Under the pieces are notes generated by a model that did not search any database, was not told the origin of the DNA, and worked only from the letters and a program-made list of their open reading frames with translations. From Streptomyces sp. SUK 48 (GTDB taxonomy: Bacteria; Actinomycetota; Actinomycetes; Streptomycetales; Streptomycetaceae), in assembly GCF_009650765.1 (NCBI RefSeq), contig NZ_CP045740.1:8160001-8224000 (forward strand): a stretch of DNA of 64,000 nt, in the 5' to 3' direction. The translations under genes were made by a program, and so were the position numbers. This document shows, in pieces, positions 16,573 to 26,300 of the stretch (position 1 is its first letter; each line of letters starts with the position of its first letter).

Positions 16573-17952
16573 ATGGCACACCGTCATGCCAACGACCGGC
16601 TGGCCGCCCTCCTGCGAGAAGCCGGCTGGACCAACGGGGAACTCGCCCACGCGGTCAACACCCTCGGGGCGGCGGAAGGACTCGCGCTGCGCTACGACCG
16701 CACCTCCGTCGCCCACTGGCTCTCCGGCACCAGACCCAGACCACCGGTGCCCGACCTGGTCGCGGCGGCCCTCACCCAGCGCACCGACCGGCTCGTCATC
16801 GCCGAGGACACCGGCTTCCTCCCCCACGCGTACGCGCGCGGTCCGCTGCCCGGCAGCGACCCCGGGCACAGTCCCCTGAGCGAGCTGATCGCCCTGTGCC
16901 GCCAGGACTGCGATCCCGTCCGGCGCGCGGCGCTCACCTCGGCGACGTTCCGCGTCGCCCCGCCCCCGCCGCCCGTCCCGCCCCCCGGCCCGGCCCCGGC
17001 CCCGGAGGCCGTCGCGGCGCCCCTGCCGCCGGCCGCCGAGGCCGATGTGGCCATGCTCGACTGCGTGATCCTCGTCGCCGCGCGCAGCACCGGCCTGTTC
17101 GGCGGCAGACACGCCCGCAGCGCCCTCGCGCAGTACCTCGCCGACGACATCAGCAGCCAGAGCCGGCACACGCGCGGCACCCGCCTGGAACCGGTGTGGC
17201 TCACCCGCACCGCCCAGCTGACCCATCTGCTCGCCCTGAAGAGCGAGGACACCGGGCACAGCGGACTCGCCCAGCAGTACTTCCGCACGGCGCTGGCCCT
17301 GGCCTCGGCCGGCGGGGACCGCGTCCAGTACGCGGTCACCCTGCGGGCCATGAGCTGCCAGGCGGCCCGCCTGGGCCACACCGCGATAGCCCACGCCCAC
17401 GCCGAACAGGCGCTGGCCGCCGCCGGGGACCTCGCCGACCCCGGCACCCGGGCCTACCTGCTGGCCCAGCGGGCCCACACCCACGCCCTGCGCCAGGACG
17501 GCCGCCGCGCGCTGGCCGACCTCGACACCGCCGCGCAGCTCCACGAGCCGCACGGCACCGCGTCCGGCGCCCCTCCGCGGCCGTTCGCCTCCTATCCGCG
17601 GGCCGGCCTCGAATACCAGCAGGCCCTGGTGCTCCTCCACTTGCGCGAGCACGAGCGGGCCATCGCCCATCTCGCGCACTCCTTCGGCCACCGCGCGCCG
17701 GGTGAAAGGCGCGCCCTCGCGCTCACCCACGCGCTGATGGCCGATGCCCTGCTCGGTGTCGGCCGCCTCGACGAGGCATGCGTCCACGGCCACCGGTTCC
17801 TCGACGAGAGCGCCCCGCTGGACTCGGCCCGGGTCCACCAGGCGCTGGCCCACCTGTGCGGGCGTCTCACCCCGCACCGGCGCACCCCCGCGGCGGCGGC
17901 GGTCCTGGAGCGGGCACGCGCCTACGGTGCGGACAGCCGGCCCGTCCTGTGA
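16573..17952 (+). CDS. HTH/TPR regulator, NsdA-like
   Basis: A 459-residue protein with an N-terminal helix-turn-helix-like segment (NDRLAALLREAGWTNGELAHA, then YDRTSVAHWLSGTRPRPPVP) as in the NsdA-like family of Streptomyces pleiotropic regulators. A Pro/Ala linker (about 135-160) follows, then alpha-helical repeats rich in Ala and Leu that look like TPRs (for example LAQQYFRTALALASAGGD and HAEQALAAAGDLADPGTRAY). Relatives repress antibiotic production and sporulation. The start ATG has a GAGGCAGGGA site. It is downstream of and co-directional with the DUF5988 gene. Confidence 0.8.
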   Translation: MAHRHANDRLAALLREAGWTNGELAHAVNTLGAAEGLALRYDRTSVAHWLSGTRPRPPVPDLVAAALTQRTDRLVIAEDTGFLPHAYARGPLPGSDPGHSPLSELIALCRQDCDPVRRAALTSATFRVAPPPPPVPPPGPAPAPEAVAAPLPPAAEADVAMLDCVILVAARSTGLFGGRHARSALAQYLADDISSQSRHTRGTRLEPVWLTRTAQLTHLLALKSEDTGHSGLAQQYFRTALALASAGGDRVQYAVTLRAMSCQAARLGHTAIAHAHAEQALAAAGDLADPGTRAYLLAQRAHTHALRQDGRRALADLDTAAQLHEPHGTASGAPPRPFASYPRAGLEYQQALVLLHLREHERAIAHLAHSFGHRAPGERRALALTHALMADALLGVGRLDEACVHGHRFLDESAPLDSARVHQALAHLCGRLTPHRRTPAAAAVLERARAYGADSRPVL

Positions 17953-17955
17953 GGC

Positions 17956-18126
17956 TCAGCCGTGCGGACGCGGCAGCGGGCCCGCCTCCCGCGCGGCGCA
18001 CGGCGGCGTGCGGCGGCAGCCGTTTCCGGCGTTATGGCCGGCCGCGCCGGGCGGCTCCGGCTCCGGCTCCGTTACCTCCGCGGGGGGCGGGGGCACGGCC
18101 GGTCGGTACATCTGGGGGTCGTCCAT
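17956..18126 (-). CDS. Doubtful 56-residue ORF
   Basis: A minus-strand frame starting MDDPQMYRPAVPPPPAEVTE, Pro/Glu/Gly-rich, with GGAG only two bases before the ATG, which is too close. No family is recognised. It lies in the convergent spacer between the HTH/TPR regulator and the P450. Confidence 0.22.
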   Translation of the reverse strand: MDDPQMYRPAVPPPPAEVTEPEPEPPGAAGHNAGNGCRRTPPCAAREAGPLPRPHG

Positions 18127-18243
18127 GGCTCCGAGGTATACAGGCGGCCCGGCACACCGGGACGCAGAGGACAGGGGCATATGCGCGCGGTTCACCCGTT
18201 CGAACTCGCCGGGGGCCGGGGGCCGGGGGCCGGGGGGGCTTCG

Positions 18244-19476
18244 TCAGCGGGCGCAGGGCAGGTGGCCGATGCCGTGGATGAGGCCGGAGTAGGTGTGGGC
18301 GGGCGGGGCGGTGGCGTGGATGTCGGGTGCCCGGGTGAGCAGTTCCCGGTAGAACAGGCTGGTCTCGCGGCGGGCGAGGTGGGCGCCGAGGCAGTGGTGC
18401 GGGCTGGGGCCGCCGAAGCTGAGGTGCGGGTTGGGGGCGCGGCCGATGTCGAACGCGTGGGGGCGTTCGAAGACGTCCTCGTCCCGGTTGGCGGAGTTGT
18501 AGTAGAGGATGACGCGGTCCCCGGCGTTCAGGGGGTGGCCGTCCACGGTGGTGTCCCGGGTGACGTTGCGGCGCATCCAGGTGCCCGGGGTGGCGTGGCG
18601 CAGGGTCTCCTCGACGGCGCCGGGCAGGTGTGCGGGCAGGTCGGCCAGGAGCAGCCGTTTCTGGCCGGGGTTGTCGGTGAGCAGGTGCAGCATGTGGGCC
18701 AGGGTGCTGCGGGTGGTGTCGTTGCCGCCGACCAGCAGGATGCGCAGGAACGCGCCGAGTTCGGCGTCGGTGAGAGGCCGGCCGTCCACGGTGGCGTGGA
18801 CGAGGGTGGTCGTCACGTCGTCGGCGGGGCTCTCGCGGCGCAGGCGGGCGAGGTCGCCCATGAGGGTGCTGAAGTAGGTGACCGCCTCGGCGACGGCCCC
18901 CTGGCCGGTGCGGTCGGTGGTGTTCGCGATCCGGGTGATCGCGTCGGTTGCTCTCACCACGTCCTCGTAGGCCGAGGCGGGGACCCCGACGATGGCGCAG
19001 ATGGCGCGCAGCGGCAGCTGGACGGCGGCCTCGGTGACGAAGTCGCACGGGGTCTTCTCCAGCAGCTCGTCGACGACCCGCCGGGCGGCGCCGGCGATCA
19101 TGCCGTCGTGGTGGCGCAGGCCGCTGGGGTTGAACGCCCGGGCGACCACGCGCCGCATCGCGGTGTGCCGGGGGGCGTCCATGTGCAGCAGGGAGCCCTC
19201 GGCGCTCTCCCCGAAGGCGGGCGGGCGGTCCTCGAGGGTGCTGCTCGAGGGCGCGGAGCCGAACAGGTCGGGGCGGCGGGAGACTTCGGTGATCTGCGCG
19301 TGCCGGGTCAGGGCGTAAAAACCGTACGAGGGCCGGTAGGGGAGGAAGACGGGTTTCCTTCCGGCGCGCAGCCGGGCGAAGAACGCCTCGATCTCGTCGG
19401 CCGGCTGCTTCCAGAACTCCGCACGGAGCGGGTCGCCGGTGGTGGTGTCGTCGTGGTGGGTGTCCAACGGGCTCAC
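18244..19476 (-). CDS. Cytochrome P450, CYP124/125-like
   Basis: A 410-residue P450, last gene of the PKS operon. The I-helix is LLVGGNDTTRST (canonical acid and Thr), ExxR is EETLR, and the haem loop LSFGGPSPHHCLGAHLARRE has one residue more between Phe and Cys than usual. That longer loop is normal in the CYP124/125/142 group, which hydroxylates methyl-branched lipid and sterol tails. LHMDAPRHTAMRRVVARAF is the standard BC/C-helix region. The GTG start overlaps the stop of the preceding AveC-like gene (GTGA), so they are translationally coupled. It probably oxidises the polyketide, perhaps a branched chain end (inference). Confidence 0.93.
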   Translation of the reverse strand: MSPLDTHHDDTTTGDPLRAEFWKQPADEIEAFFARLRAGRKPVFLPYRPSYGFYALTRHAQITEVSRRPDLFGSAPSSSTLEDRPPAFGESAEGSLLHMDAPRHTAMRRVVARAFNPSGLRHHDGMIAGAARRVVDELLEKTPCDFVTEAAVQLPLRAICAIVGVPASAYEDVVRATDAITRIANTTDRTGQGAVAEAVTYFSTLMGDLARLRRESPADDVTTTLVHATVDGRPLTDAELGAFLRILLVGGNDTTRSTLAHMLHLLTDNPGQKRLLLADLPAHLPGAVEETLRHATPGTWMRRNVTRDTTVDGHPLNAGDRVILYYNSANRDEDVFERPHAFDIGRAPNPHLSFGGPSPHHCLGAHLARRETSLFYRELLTRAPDIHATAPPAHTYSGLIHGIGHLPCAR

Positions 19477-20441
19477 CTCGCGGTCATGGGCCACAGGTAG
19501 GAGGGGGTGTCGGCGGGCATGGGGCCGCCGGCCAGGCCCCACAGGACGCACAGCGCCAGGTAGACGAAGGTGGCGGTGTTCCCGGCCCCGATGCCGGCGA
19601 GGAGCCGCAGGGTGTTGCGTCCCCGGGCGGTGGCGGCGCGTTCGGCGCCCCGGTAGATCCACGGGACGGTGCCGCGGCTCTGTTCGAGGTGGCGCATGAC
19701 GACGAAGGGGGTGGTGAAGAGTGTCGCGGTGAACGCGGCGGACAGCGGGATGCCGTACCAGTGCCCGGCGAAGAGGGTGGCCGGTCTCCAGGCGTGGGCG
19801 TAGGAGTAGATGCCGGTGCCCAGCAGGGCCGCTTCGATCAGGGCGTCGGTCGCGATGCCGGCGGCGACGATGGCCGTCCACCGCCGCAGCGGCCCCCAGC
19901 GGGGGAAGCGGCGGGCGATCTCGCGGCCCGCCAGGGCCTGGGCCCACACCCACAGGATGAGCAGGCCGAAGCCGACGCCGGTGACGGCGAGGGGCGCTTC
20001 GATCTGGAGCTGGGGGCGGGGCGGGTGCCAGCCGGGGATGTACGGGCCCCACGAGTTGACGTGCGCCAGGTGCTGGTTCACCACGACGGTGATGTCGTGG
20101 TAGTCGAGCAGGGGGCTCTGCCAGGAGGAGATCAGGAAACCGGCGGCGATGCCGGCGTCGAGGGTGATCTGCCCGCGGCGCAGGCTCGTGCGGGTCAGGT
20201 GCGCGGCGCAGGCGATCAGGGTGAGGACGAGGAGGACCTGTGCGGTGACGACGGTGGTGGTGCGCGCGGGCGAGATGCTGTCGCCGCCGTAGCGGGGGGA
20301 GCGCACCCCGTGGGCTGCCCAGGGGATCAGGACCGATGCCCCGGCCAGGGTGAACAGGATGCCGGTGAGGGCCCACCAGAAGGCGGGCGCGCAGGTGAGC
20401 TTGCGGGCGGGTGCGGCGGGTGCGGTGGTGGTGGTGCTCAT
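19473..20441 (-). CDS. AveC-like spirocyclase family membrane protein
   Basis: A 322-residue protein with about seven hydrophobic segments (starting FWWALTGILFTLAGASVLI). It carries the region WQSPLLDYHDITVVVNQHL followed by SWGPYIPGWHPP, which corresponds to the W..P..NY / W...IPGW signature of the AveC family. AveC of the avermectin pathway closes the spiroketal, and MeiC is a relative; many actinobacterial homologues are unstudied. ATGA overlap with the upstream dehydrogenase and GTGA overlap with the downstream P450 give strict coupling. It suggests that the PKS product is cyclised to a spiroketal or similar acetal, at the membrane. Assignment is by motif and topology only. Confidence 0.78.
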   Translation of the reverse strand: MSTTTTAPAAPARKLTCAPAFWWALTGILFTLAGASVLIPWAAHGVRSPRYGGDSISPARTTTVVTAQVLLVLTLIACAAHLTRTSLRRGQITLDAGIAAGFLISSWQSPLLDYHDITVVVNQHLAHVNSWGPYIPGWHPPRPQLQIEAPLAVTGVGFGLLILWVWAQALAGREIARRFPRWGPLRRWTAIVAAGIATDALIEAALLGTGIYSYAHAWRPATLFAGHWYGIPLSAAFTATLFTTPFVVMRHLEQSRGTVPWIYRGAERAATARGRNTLRLLAGIGAGNTATFVYLALCVLWGLAGGPMPADTPSYLWPMTAR

Positions 20442-21337
20442 GACGGGTCGTCCTGGGGGTCGGGGTGTCCGGGGCCGCGCAGGAGGCCGATGAAGCTGCC
20501 CGAGATCCGCGGCCGGGTCCACCGGTTGGCGAGGCGCAGCAGCTCGGCCAGGTGCGCGGTGAGGGGGAGCGGGGTGCCGGCGCGGCGGGCGGCGGCCAGT
20601 GCCGTGTCGAGGTCTTTGACCAGGTCGGTGAGGGTGCCGAGGGTGTCGTCGTGCGGGTCGAGGAGGTGGGGCAGGTAGTGGTGCAGCAAAGGGGTGTCGG
20701 CGAACCCCCCGGCCAGTGCCTCGGGCAGCCGCCCGGGCGGGATGCCGGCGGCTTCGGCCAGGGCGACGGCCTCGGCGACGCCCCACGCGTTCGCCGCGAC
20801 GATGACCTGGTTGCACAGCTTGGTGGCCTGTCCCGCGCCGAGGGGGCCCATGAGGGTGGTCCGGCGGGCATAGGCGCGCAGCAGTCCCTGGGCCCGGTCG
20901 AAGTCGCGGCGGCTGCCGCCGGCCATGACGGTGAGGGTGCCGCGTGCGGCGGCGGGGGTGCCGCCGGAGACGGGTGCGTCGAGCCAGGAGATCCCGTTGG
21001 CGGCGCGCAGTCGGCCGGCCACGGTGCGGGTCGTTTCGGCGGGGATGCTGGAGTGGTCGACGACGAGCTGCCCGCGGCCGGGCGCGGTGTGCAGGCCGTC
21101 AGGCCCGAGCGTGACGGCGGTGACGGCCTGCCGGCCGGTGACGCACAGGGCGATGACGTCGCAGGTGCGGGCGAGGCCGGCGGGGGAGGCGGCGACGGCC
21201 GCGCCGGCCTTTCGCAGCGGCTCGGTCTTGTCCGGGGTGCGGTTCCAGACGGTGAGGGGGAGTCCCGAGGCGAGGATGCGGTGCGCGAGGGGGGAGCCCA
21301 TCACGCCCAGCCCGATGAATCCGACGGTGAGGGTCAC
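20438..21337 (-). CDS. NAD(P)-dependent beta-hydroxyacid dehydrogenase (3-HIBDH family)
   Basis: A 299-residue protein with the N-terminal Rossmann motif TVGFIGLGVMGSPLAHRIL, the substrate-binding DAPVSGGTPAAARGTLTVMAGG and the catalytic-lysine region GAGQATKLCNQVIVAAN of the 3-hydroxyisobutyrate/6-phosphogluconate dehydrogenase family. Residues 165-299 form the helical domain. It should oxidise a beta-hydroxy acid or reduce an imine/ketone. GGAGCAGCC precedes the GTG start. In the operon it may act on the polyketide acid or on a precursor such as an isobutyrate- or methylmalonate-derived unit (inference). Confidence 0.88.
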   Translation of the reverse strand: MTLTVGFIGLGVMGSPLAHRILASGLPLTVWNRTPDKTEPLRKAGAAVAASPAGLARTCDVIALCVTGRQAVTAVTLGPDGLHTAPGRGQLVVDHSSIPAETTRTVAGRLRAANGISWLDAPVSGGTPAAARGTLTVMAGGSRRDFDRAQGLLRAYARRTTLMGPLGAGQATKLCNQVIVAANAWGVAEAVALAEAAGIPPGRLPEALAGGFADTPLLHHYLPHLLDPHDDTLGTLTDLVKDLDTALAAARRAGTPLPLTAHLAELLRLANRWTRPRISGSFIGLLRGPGHPDPQDDPS

Positions 21338-21408
21338 GGCTGCTCCTGCGGTCGCGGACCGGGTACGGCCGCCGTGAAAGGCGGCGGCCGTGCCCGGAGG
21401 TGGGGCGG

Positions 21409-21831
21409 TCAGGTGATCTGCCGGGTGAGGGTGGTGAGGTTCCAGTAGGAGACCTCCGTGCGAAAGCGTCCCTCGGGCGAGAAGGTGAAGACGCTCAGCC
21501 CGTGCTTGGTGAAGCGGCGGCCCATCACGGCGTTCTCGGTCACGCGCGGGAAGTGCCCGACGACCGTGGCCGACAGGGTCCACCTGGTGGCGATCTCGCC
21601 GCCGGGGCCGGTGAGATAGCCGTCGAGGGTGAGCTGTTCGTCGTGGAAGGCGTCGAACCAGGCCGCGACGTCCTTGCGGAGCGTGGTCTTGTCCTCCACG
21701 ACGCTGTCCAACGCGATGTCCTCCAGGCGCAGTTCGTCGGCGAAGCAGGACAGATAGGCTTCGATGTCGTTGGCGCACAGGGAGTTCGCCCAGGTGCGGA
21801 ACACATGGTCGTGTTCGGGGGAGATGGTCAC
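21409..21831 (-). CDS. SnoaL-like / NTF2-fold protein
   Basis: A 140-residue protein with the NTF2-like pattern: N-terminal helix HVFRTWANSLCANDIEAYLS, then CFADELRLEDIALD, VVEDKTTLRKDVAAWFDAF, and final strands RWTLSATVVGHF and FTFSPEGRFRTEVSYWN. Relatives include polyketide cyclases, delta-isomerases and epoxide-opening enzymes. Its start overlaps the stop of the flavin monooxygenase gene (GTGA, with a GGAGGACCA site), so the pair may act in sequence, for example epoxidation followed by ring closure (inference). Confidence 0.85.
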   Translation of the reverse strand: MTISPEHDHVFRTWANSLCANDIEAYLSCFADELRLEDIALDSVVEDKTTLRKDVAAWFDAFHDEQLTLDGYLTGPGGEIATRWTLSATVVGHFPRVTENAVMGRRFTKHGLSVFTFSPEGRFRTEVSYWNLTTLTRQIT

Positions 21832-23327
21832 TGGTCCTCCGTCTTTTGGTCCGGTGGGAACGCCGGGGTGGACACGCGGTCCAGCAGGCGCTCCACGTCG
21901 CCCAGTTGCGCGGTGTCCGCCGCGCAGGCGGTGTAGCCGTCGGGCCGCACGAGCAGGCACTCCTCCTGGGGGCACTCGACGTGCCGGCGGGTGACGAGGG
22001 GGCGGCCGCGTGCGAGGTCGTCGGCCCGCTCGCGCAGCGCGGAGCGGGCCGGGCCCCGGGTGACGAGCCGGTAGGTGGTGGCGGGCCGTTCCGCGCGCGC
22101 CCAGCCGGGGCAGGGCAGGCCGACCGCCGCAGCGTCCGAGAGGCGGCCGATGCGCCGGGGCCGGTCGGGGGCGGGGGAGCCCAGCGGGGTGGGGGGGTAG
22201 GCGGTCCTGAGGCCGGCGAGTGCGGCCGTGTACCAGTTCTGGACGGCCGGGAGGGCGGCCGCCGCCGTCAGCAGGAGATTGCGGGGGCCGGCGGCCGGCG
22301 GCCCGGCCAGGGCGATCCGGGCCACCAGGCCGGTCATCCGCAGCACCTGCCGGGCGGCGGCCCGCCGTTCGGTGCTGTAGGTGTCCAGGACGTCCTCGCG
22401 CAGCCGCCGGTCCAGGACGCCGGCGAGTTTCCAGGCGAGGTTGCGGGCGTCCTGCATGCCGAGGTTCGCGCCCTGCCCGCCGACCGGGTAGTGCGTGTGG
22501 GCGGCGTCGCCCAGCAGGAACACGCGCCCGGTGCGCATCTCGTGGACGAGGGACTCCTGCGCGGTGAACTCGGTCAGCAGGGTCAGGTCGGCGATGTCCA
22601 GGGTGCGCCGGCCGCGGCGCAGGAGGGCCCGGACCTCCTCGATGCCGGGTTCGCTCGTGCCCCGCAGGTCGCCGGCGACCCGGTAGGGGCCGTGGGGGAG
22701 GGGGGCGATGAGGAGCGCTCCGCGCGGGGTGAGGGTGTATTCGATGTCGGTGTCGGGGGGCGCGGGGGTGAGGGCGCCTTCGGCGAGCAGGAACCGGGAC
22801 AGGGCCCTGGTGCGGGTGGAGGGGGTGCCCAGCGCCGTGCGGACGGTGGAGCGGGCGCCGTCCGCGCCGATGAGCCACGCCGCGGTGAGGGTGCTTTCGC
22901 GGCCGTCGCCGTCGGTGGTCTCCACGCGCACCTCGCCGGGTGCCTGGGTGAGGCGGGTGGCCCGCCGTCCGCGTTCGACGGTGACGCCCCTCGCGGTGAG
23001 GGCCTGTTCCAGCAGCCGGTCGGTGTGGTGCTGGGGCAGGACCAGCGGGGCGGTCTCGCGGGTGAACCGGAAGCGGGCCAGGCGCCGGCTGCCGGTGCTG
23101 TAGGTGAAGGCTTCGGGCCGCCGGCCCAGGCGGAGCGCTTCGTCGAGGACCCCGTGGTCGGAAAGGACGGCCAGCTGCGGCGGCCACAGCAGGATGGACC
23201 GGGTGCCGGCCGCGGCCTGTGGGGCGGCGTCGATGACGCGGACCGCCGCGCCGTGGCGGGCCAGTTCGCACGCGGCGGTGAGCCCGCCCGGGCCGGCGCC
23301 GACGACGAGCACGCAAGCCGGATCCAC
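21828..23327 (-). CDS. FAD-dependent monooxygenase (PHBH fold)
   Basis: A 499-residue flavoprotein beginning VLVVGAGPGGLTAACEL (GxGxxG), with AWLIGADGARSTVRTALG (DG motif) and GRVFLLGDAAHTHYPVGGQG (GD motif). A C-terminal domain ends in CLLVRPDGYTACAAD. It uses NAD(P)H and oxygen to hydroxylate or epoxidise. The GTG start at 23327 has AGGAAGGAA upstream and lies 17 bases after the PKS stop. An epoxidase/hydroxylase followed by an NTF2-like protein recalls polyether and cyclic-ether logic, but the fold is that of aromatic hydroxylases, so the reaction is open. Confidence 0.92.
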   Translation of the reverse strand: MDPACVLVVGAGPGGLTAACELARHGAAVRVIDAAPQAAAGTRSILLWPPQLAVLSDHGVLDEALRLGRRPEAFTYSTGSRRLARFRFTRETAPLVLPQHHTDRLLEQALTARGVTVERGRRATRLTQAPGEVRVETTDGDGRESTLTAAWLIGADGARSTVRTALGTPSTRTRALSRFLLAEGALTPAPPDTDIEYTLTPRGALLIAPLPHGPYRVAGDLRGTSEPGIEEVRALLRRGRRTLDIADLTLLTEFTAQESLVHEMRTGRVFLLGDAAHTHYPVGGQGANLGMQDARNLAWKLAGVLDRRLREDVLDTYSTERRAAARQVLRMTGLVARIALAGPPAAGPRNLLLTAAAALPAVQNWYTAALAGLRTAYPPTPLGSPAPDRPRRIGRLSDAAAVGLPCPGWARAERPATTYRLVTRGPARSALRERADDLARGRPLVTRRHVECPQEECLLVRPDGYTACAADTAQLGDVERLLDRVSTPAFPPDQKTEDQ

Positions 23328-23344
23328 AAGATGTTCCTTCCTGG

Positions 23345-26300
23345 TCACTTCGGGAGCCGGTCGGTCAGGAGCGCGGCGAGGTCCGCCGGGGTGGGGTGGG
23401 TCCACAGGGCGGTGGTGGGCAGTGCGACGCCCACCTCGTGGGCGATGCGGTTGCGCAGCTGGATCGCGAGCAGGGAGTCCAGGCCGAGCGCGGCGAACGC
23501 CGTGCGGTCCTCGACGCTGTCGGCCGGGCAGCGCAGGACGGCGGCCGTGTGCTTTTTGATCCGCTCGTGCAGGAGGCGGGTGCGCCGTTCGGGGTCGGGC
23601 TGGGCGTTCCAGTCGGCCAGGAACGTGCCCGTGTCGTCGGCGGGGCCGCCGGTGCGGGGGATCGCCGTGTAGTAGGCGAGGGAGGCCGCGTCGGGGTGCA
23701 GGGAGAGCCGCAGGTCCAGATCGTGCGGTGCGTGGACCGTCAGGGGCCGCCCGGAGCGGGTGACGATCTTCTCCAGGGCGTCCATGCCCTCCTCGGGGGA
23801 GATCATGGTGTAGCCGAGGGACTCGATGCCCGTGCCCCTGCCGTGACCGGACCAGGGCCCCCACACGATGCCGGCGGCGGGCAGCCGCTGGGCGCGCCGC
23901 CAGTGGGTGAACTCGTCCAGCCAGGAGTTCGCGGCGGCGTAGCAGGTCTGCCCGGGCTGCCCGATGACGGCGGCGACGGAGGTGAAGTTGATCCACCAGT
24001 CCAGCCGGTGGTCCTTCGTCGCCTCGTGCAGGTGCCAGGCGCCCAGTGCCTTGGCGTCCCACACGCGGCGGAGCCGGTCGGCGCCGATGTTCTGGAGGAC
24101 GGAGTCCTCGACCACGGCGGCGGCGTGCAGGACGCCGCGCAGGGGACGGCCGGTGGCCTCGGCGGCGGCGACCAGGCGGCGGGCCGTGGCCGCGTCGGCC
24201 AGGTCGCCGAGGACGACGGTGACGGCGGTGCCGTGCGCGGTGAGGTCGTCGATGACACGGCGGGCCCGCTCACCCGGTTCGTTCCGTGCGCCGAGGACGA
24301 GGGCGCGGGCCCCGTGGCCGGCGAGCCACCGTGCCACGTCCAGGCCGAGACCGCCCAGCCCTCCGGTGATGAGGTAGGAGGCGTCGCCGGTGGCCGGCGT
24401 GACGTCCTGGGGGTCGGCCGGCAGCGTGACACATCCTTCGGCCGGCCAGGTCAGGGCGAGGTTGCCGGTGTGCCGGGCGGCGGCCATGGTGGCGAACACC
24501 TCGGGCGCCTCGCGGACGGGGGAGGAGGTCATGGGCAGCGGCGCCAGCAGGCCGGCGGTGTACGCCCGGCCGATCTCCCGGACGAGGGAGGCGATCAGGG
24601 CGGGCTCCTCGTGCAGGAGCAGGGCGATGTCGACGCTGCTGAAGCTGATGTTGCGGCGGAAGGGCAGGAGTCCGAGGTGGGTGTTCTCGTAGATGTCGCG
24701 CTTGCCGATCTCGATGAAGCGGCCCTTGCGGGCGAGCAGGTCGAGGCCGGCGCTCTGGGCGGGCCCGGTCAGGGAGTTGAGGACGACGTCGACCCCCCGC
24801 CCCCGGGTGATCTCGCGTACCTGCCGGGCGAAGCCGAGACCGCGGGAGTCCATCACGTGCCGCACGCCCAGGGAGCGCAGGTAGGCGCGTTTTTCCTCGG
24901 TTCCGGCGGTGGCCAGTACCTCGGCCCCGGTCAGCCGGGCGATGTTGAGGGCGGCCAGGCCCACCCCGCCGGACGCGGAGTGCACGAGCAGCCGTTCCCC
25001 CTCGGCCAGGCGGGCGAGGTGGCGCAGCCCGTACCAGGAGGTGAGGTAGGCGATGGGGAGTCCGGCCGCGTGCGCGAGTTCCTTCGGGGAGGCGAGGGGG
25101 AGGGCCCAGCCGGCGGGGACGGTGACGCGGGAGGCCATCAGGGTCTCCCGGTCGCCGGCCCGGCTCACCGGCACCGCGACGAGGTCGCCGACGGCCGGGC
25201 AGCGCACGCCCTCGCCGACGGCGGTGACGGTGCCCGCTCCGTCGAACACGGCCTGCGGGACGACGTCGGTCCCGGACAGCAGCTGGTCGTAGGTGCCGAC
25301 CGCCTTGAGGACGTTGATGAAGTTCAGGCTGGTGGAGTGCAGGCGGACCTGGATCTGCCCGGCGGCGGGCGGCCGGGGCGCCAGCGCGCCCAGATGGAGG
25401 TCGTCGAGGGTCCGGCCGCGGCCGCGGAGCAGGGCGGCGCCCCCGGTACGCCAGTCGATCTCTGTGCGGACGCGGTCGCCGGGTTCCAGGGGGTGGTGGG
25501 TGAGGCGGGCCAGGTGGCGGGTCCCTTCCCGGTAGGCGATGTCGTCCTCGGTGCCGGGACAGGTCAGCAGCTCGCGGGCGAGCACCTGGGCCGGGGTGTG
25601 CCGGTCGGCGTCCAGGTGGGCGGGGCGCAGCGCGGCCTGTTCCAGGGCGAGGACGCGCAGCGCGCCGCGCAGTCCTGATCCGGCGAGGCAGGGGGTGTCC
25701 CCGGGCGTGACGTGCTGGGCGTCGCGGGTGAGCACCCACAGACGGGGCACGTCGGGGCCGTCGGGGGCCAGCCGCTGCGCGAGGGAGACCAGGTGTTCGA
25801 GGTTCGTCCGGGCACGGGCCGCCGGATCGGAGGGGCCCTCCAGGGCGGGCAGGTAGACCACGGCACGCGTGCCCGCGCCGGGCAACGCGCCGCCGTCGGC
25901 GGCGGTGCGGAGGGCGGCGGTGGCGCCGTGTTCCTCCAGGGCCGCCCCCAGCTGTGCGGCCTCGCCGGCGCGGTCCCTCTCGTGGAACAGCTCCCAGTGG
26001 CCCGGCTCGGTGATCTCCCCGCCGACGGGCGCCTCGGTCCAGGTGACGTCGAGGGTGCGCCTCTCGAAGAGGTCCTCGCCGTCCTGGGTGGGCACGTTCA
26101 CGCAGTCGATCGCGTCCGCCTCGGCGAGGACGGTGCCGGTGGCGTCGGTCAGCAGGCAGGAGGCGGTGCAGGAGCGGTCGCCCACGCCGGTGAGCCGCAC
26201 GTAGGCGTACGCCGCCGTGGTGGTGTCGCCCAGGACCCTGACCCGGCCGAGACGGCGCGGCAGCATCCCGCCGGGCGGCACGGGGTGGCAGGCCAGCCAG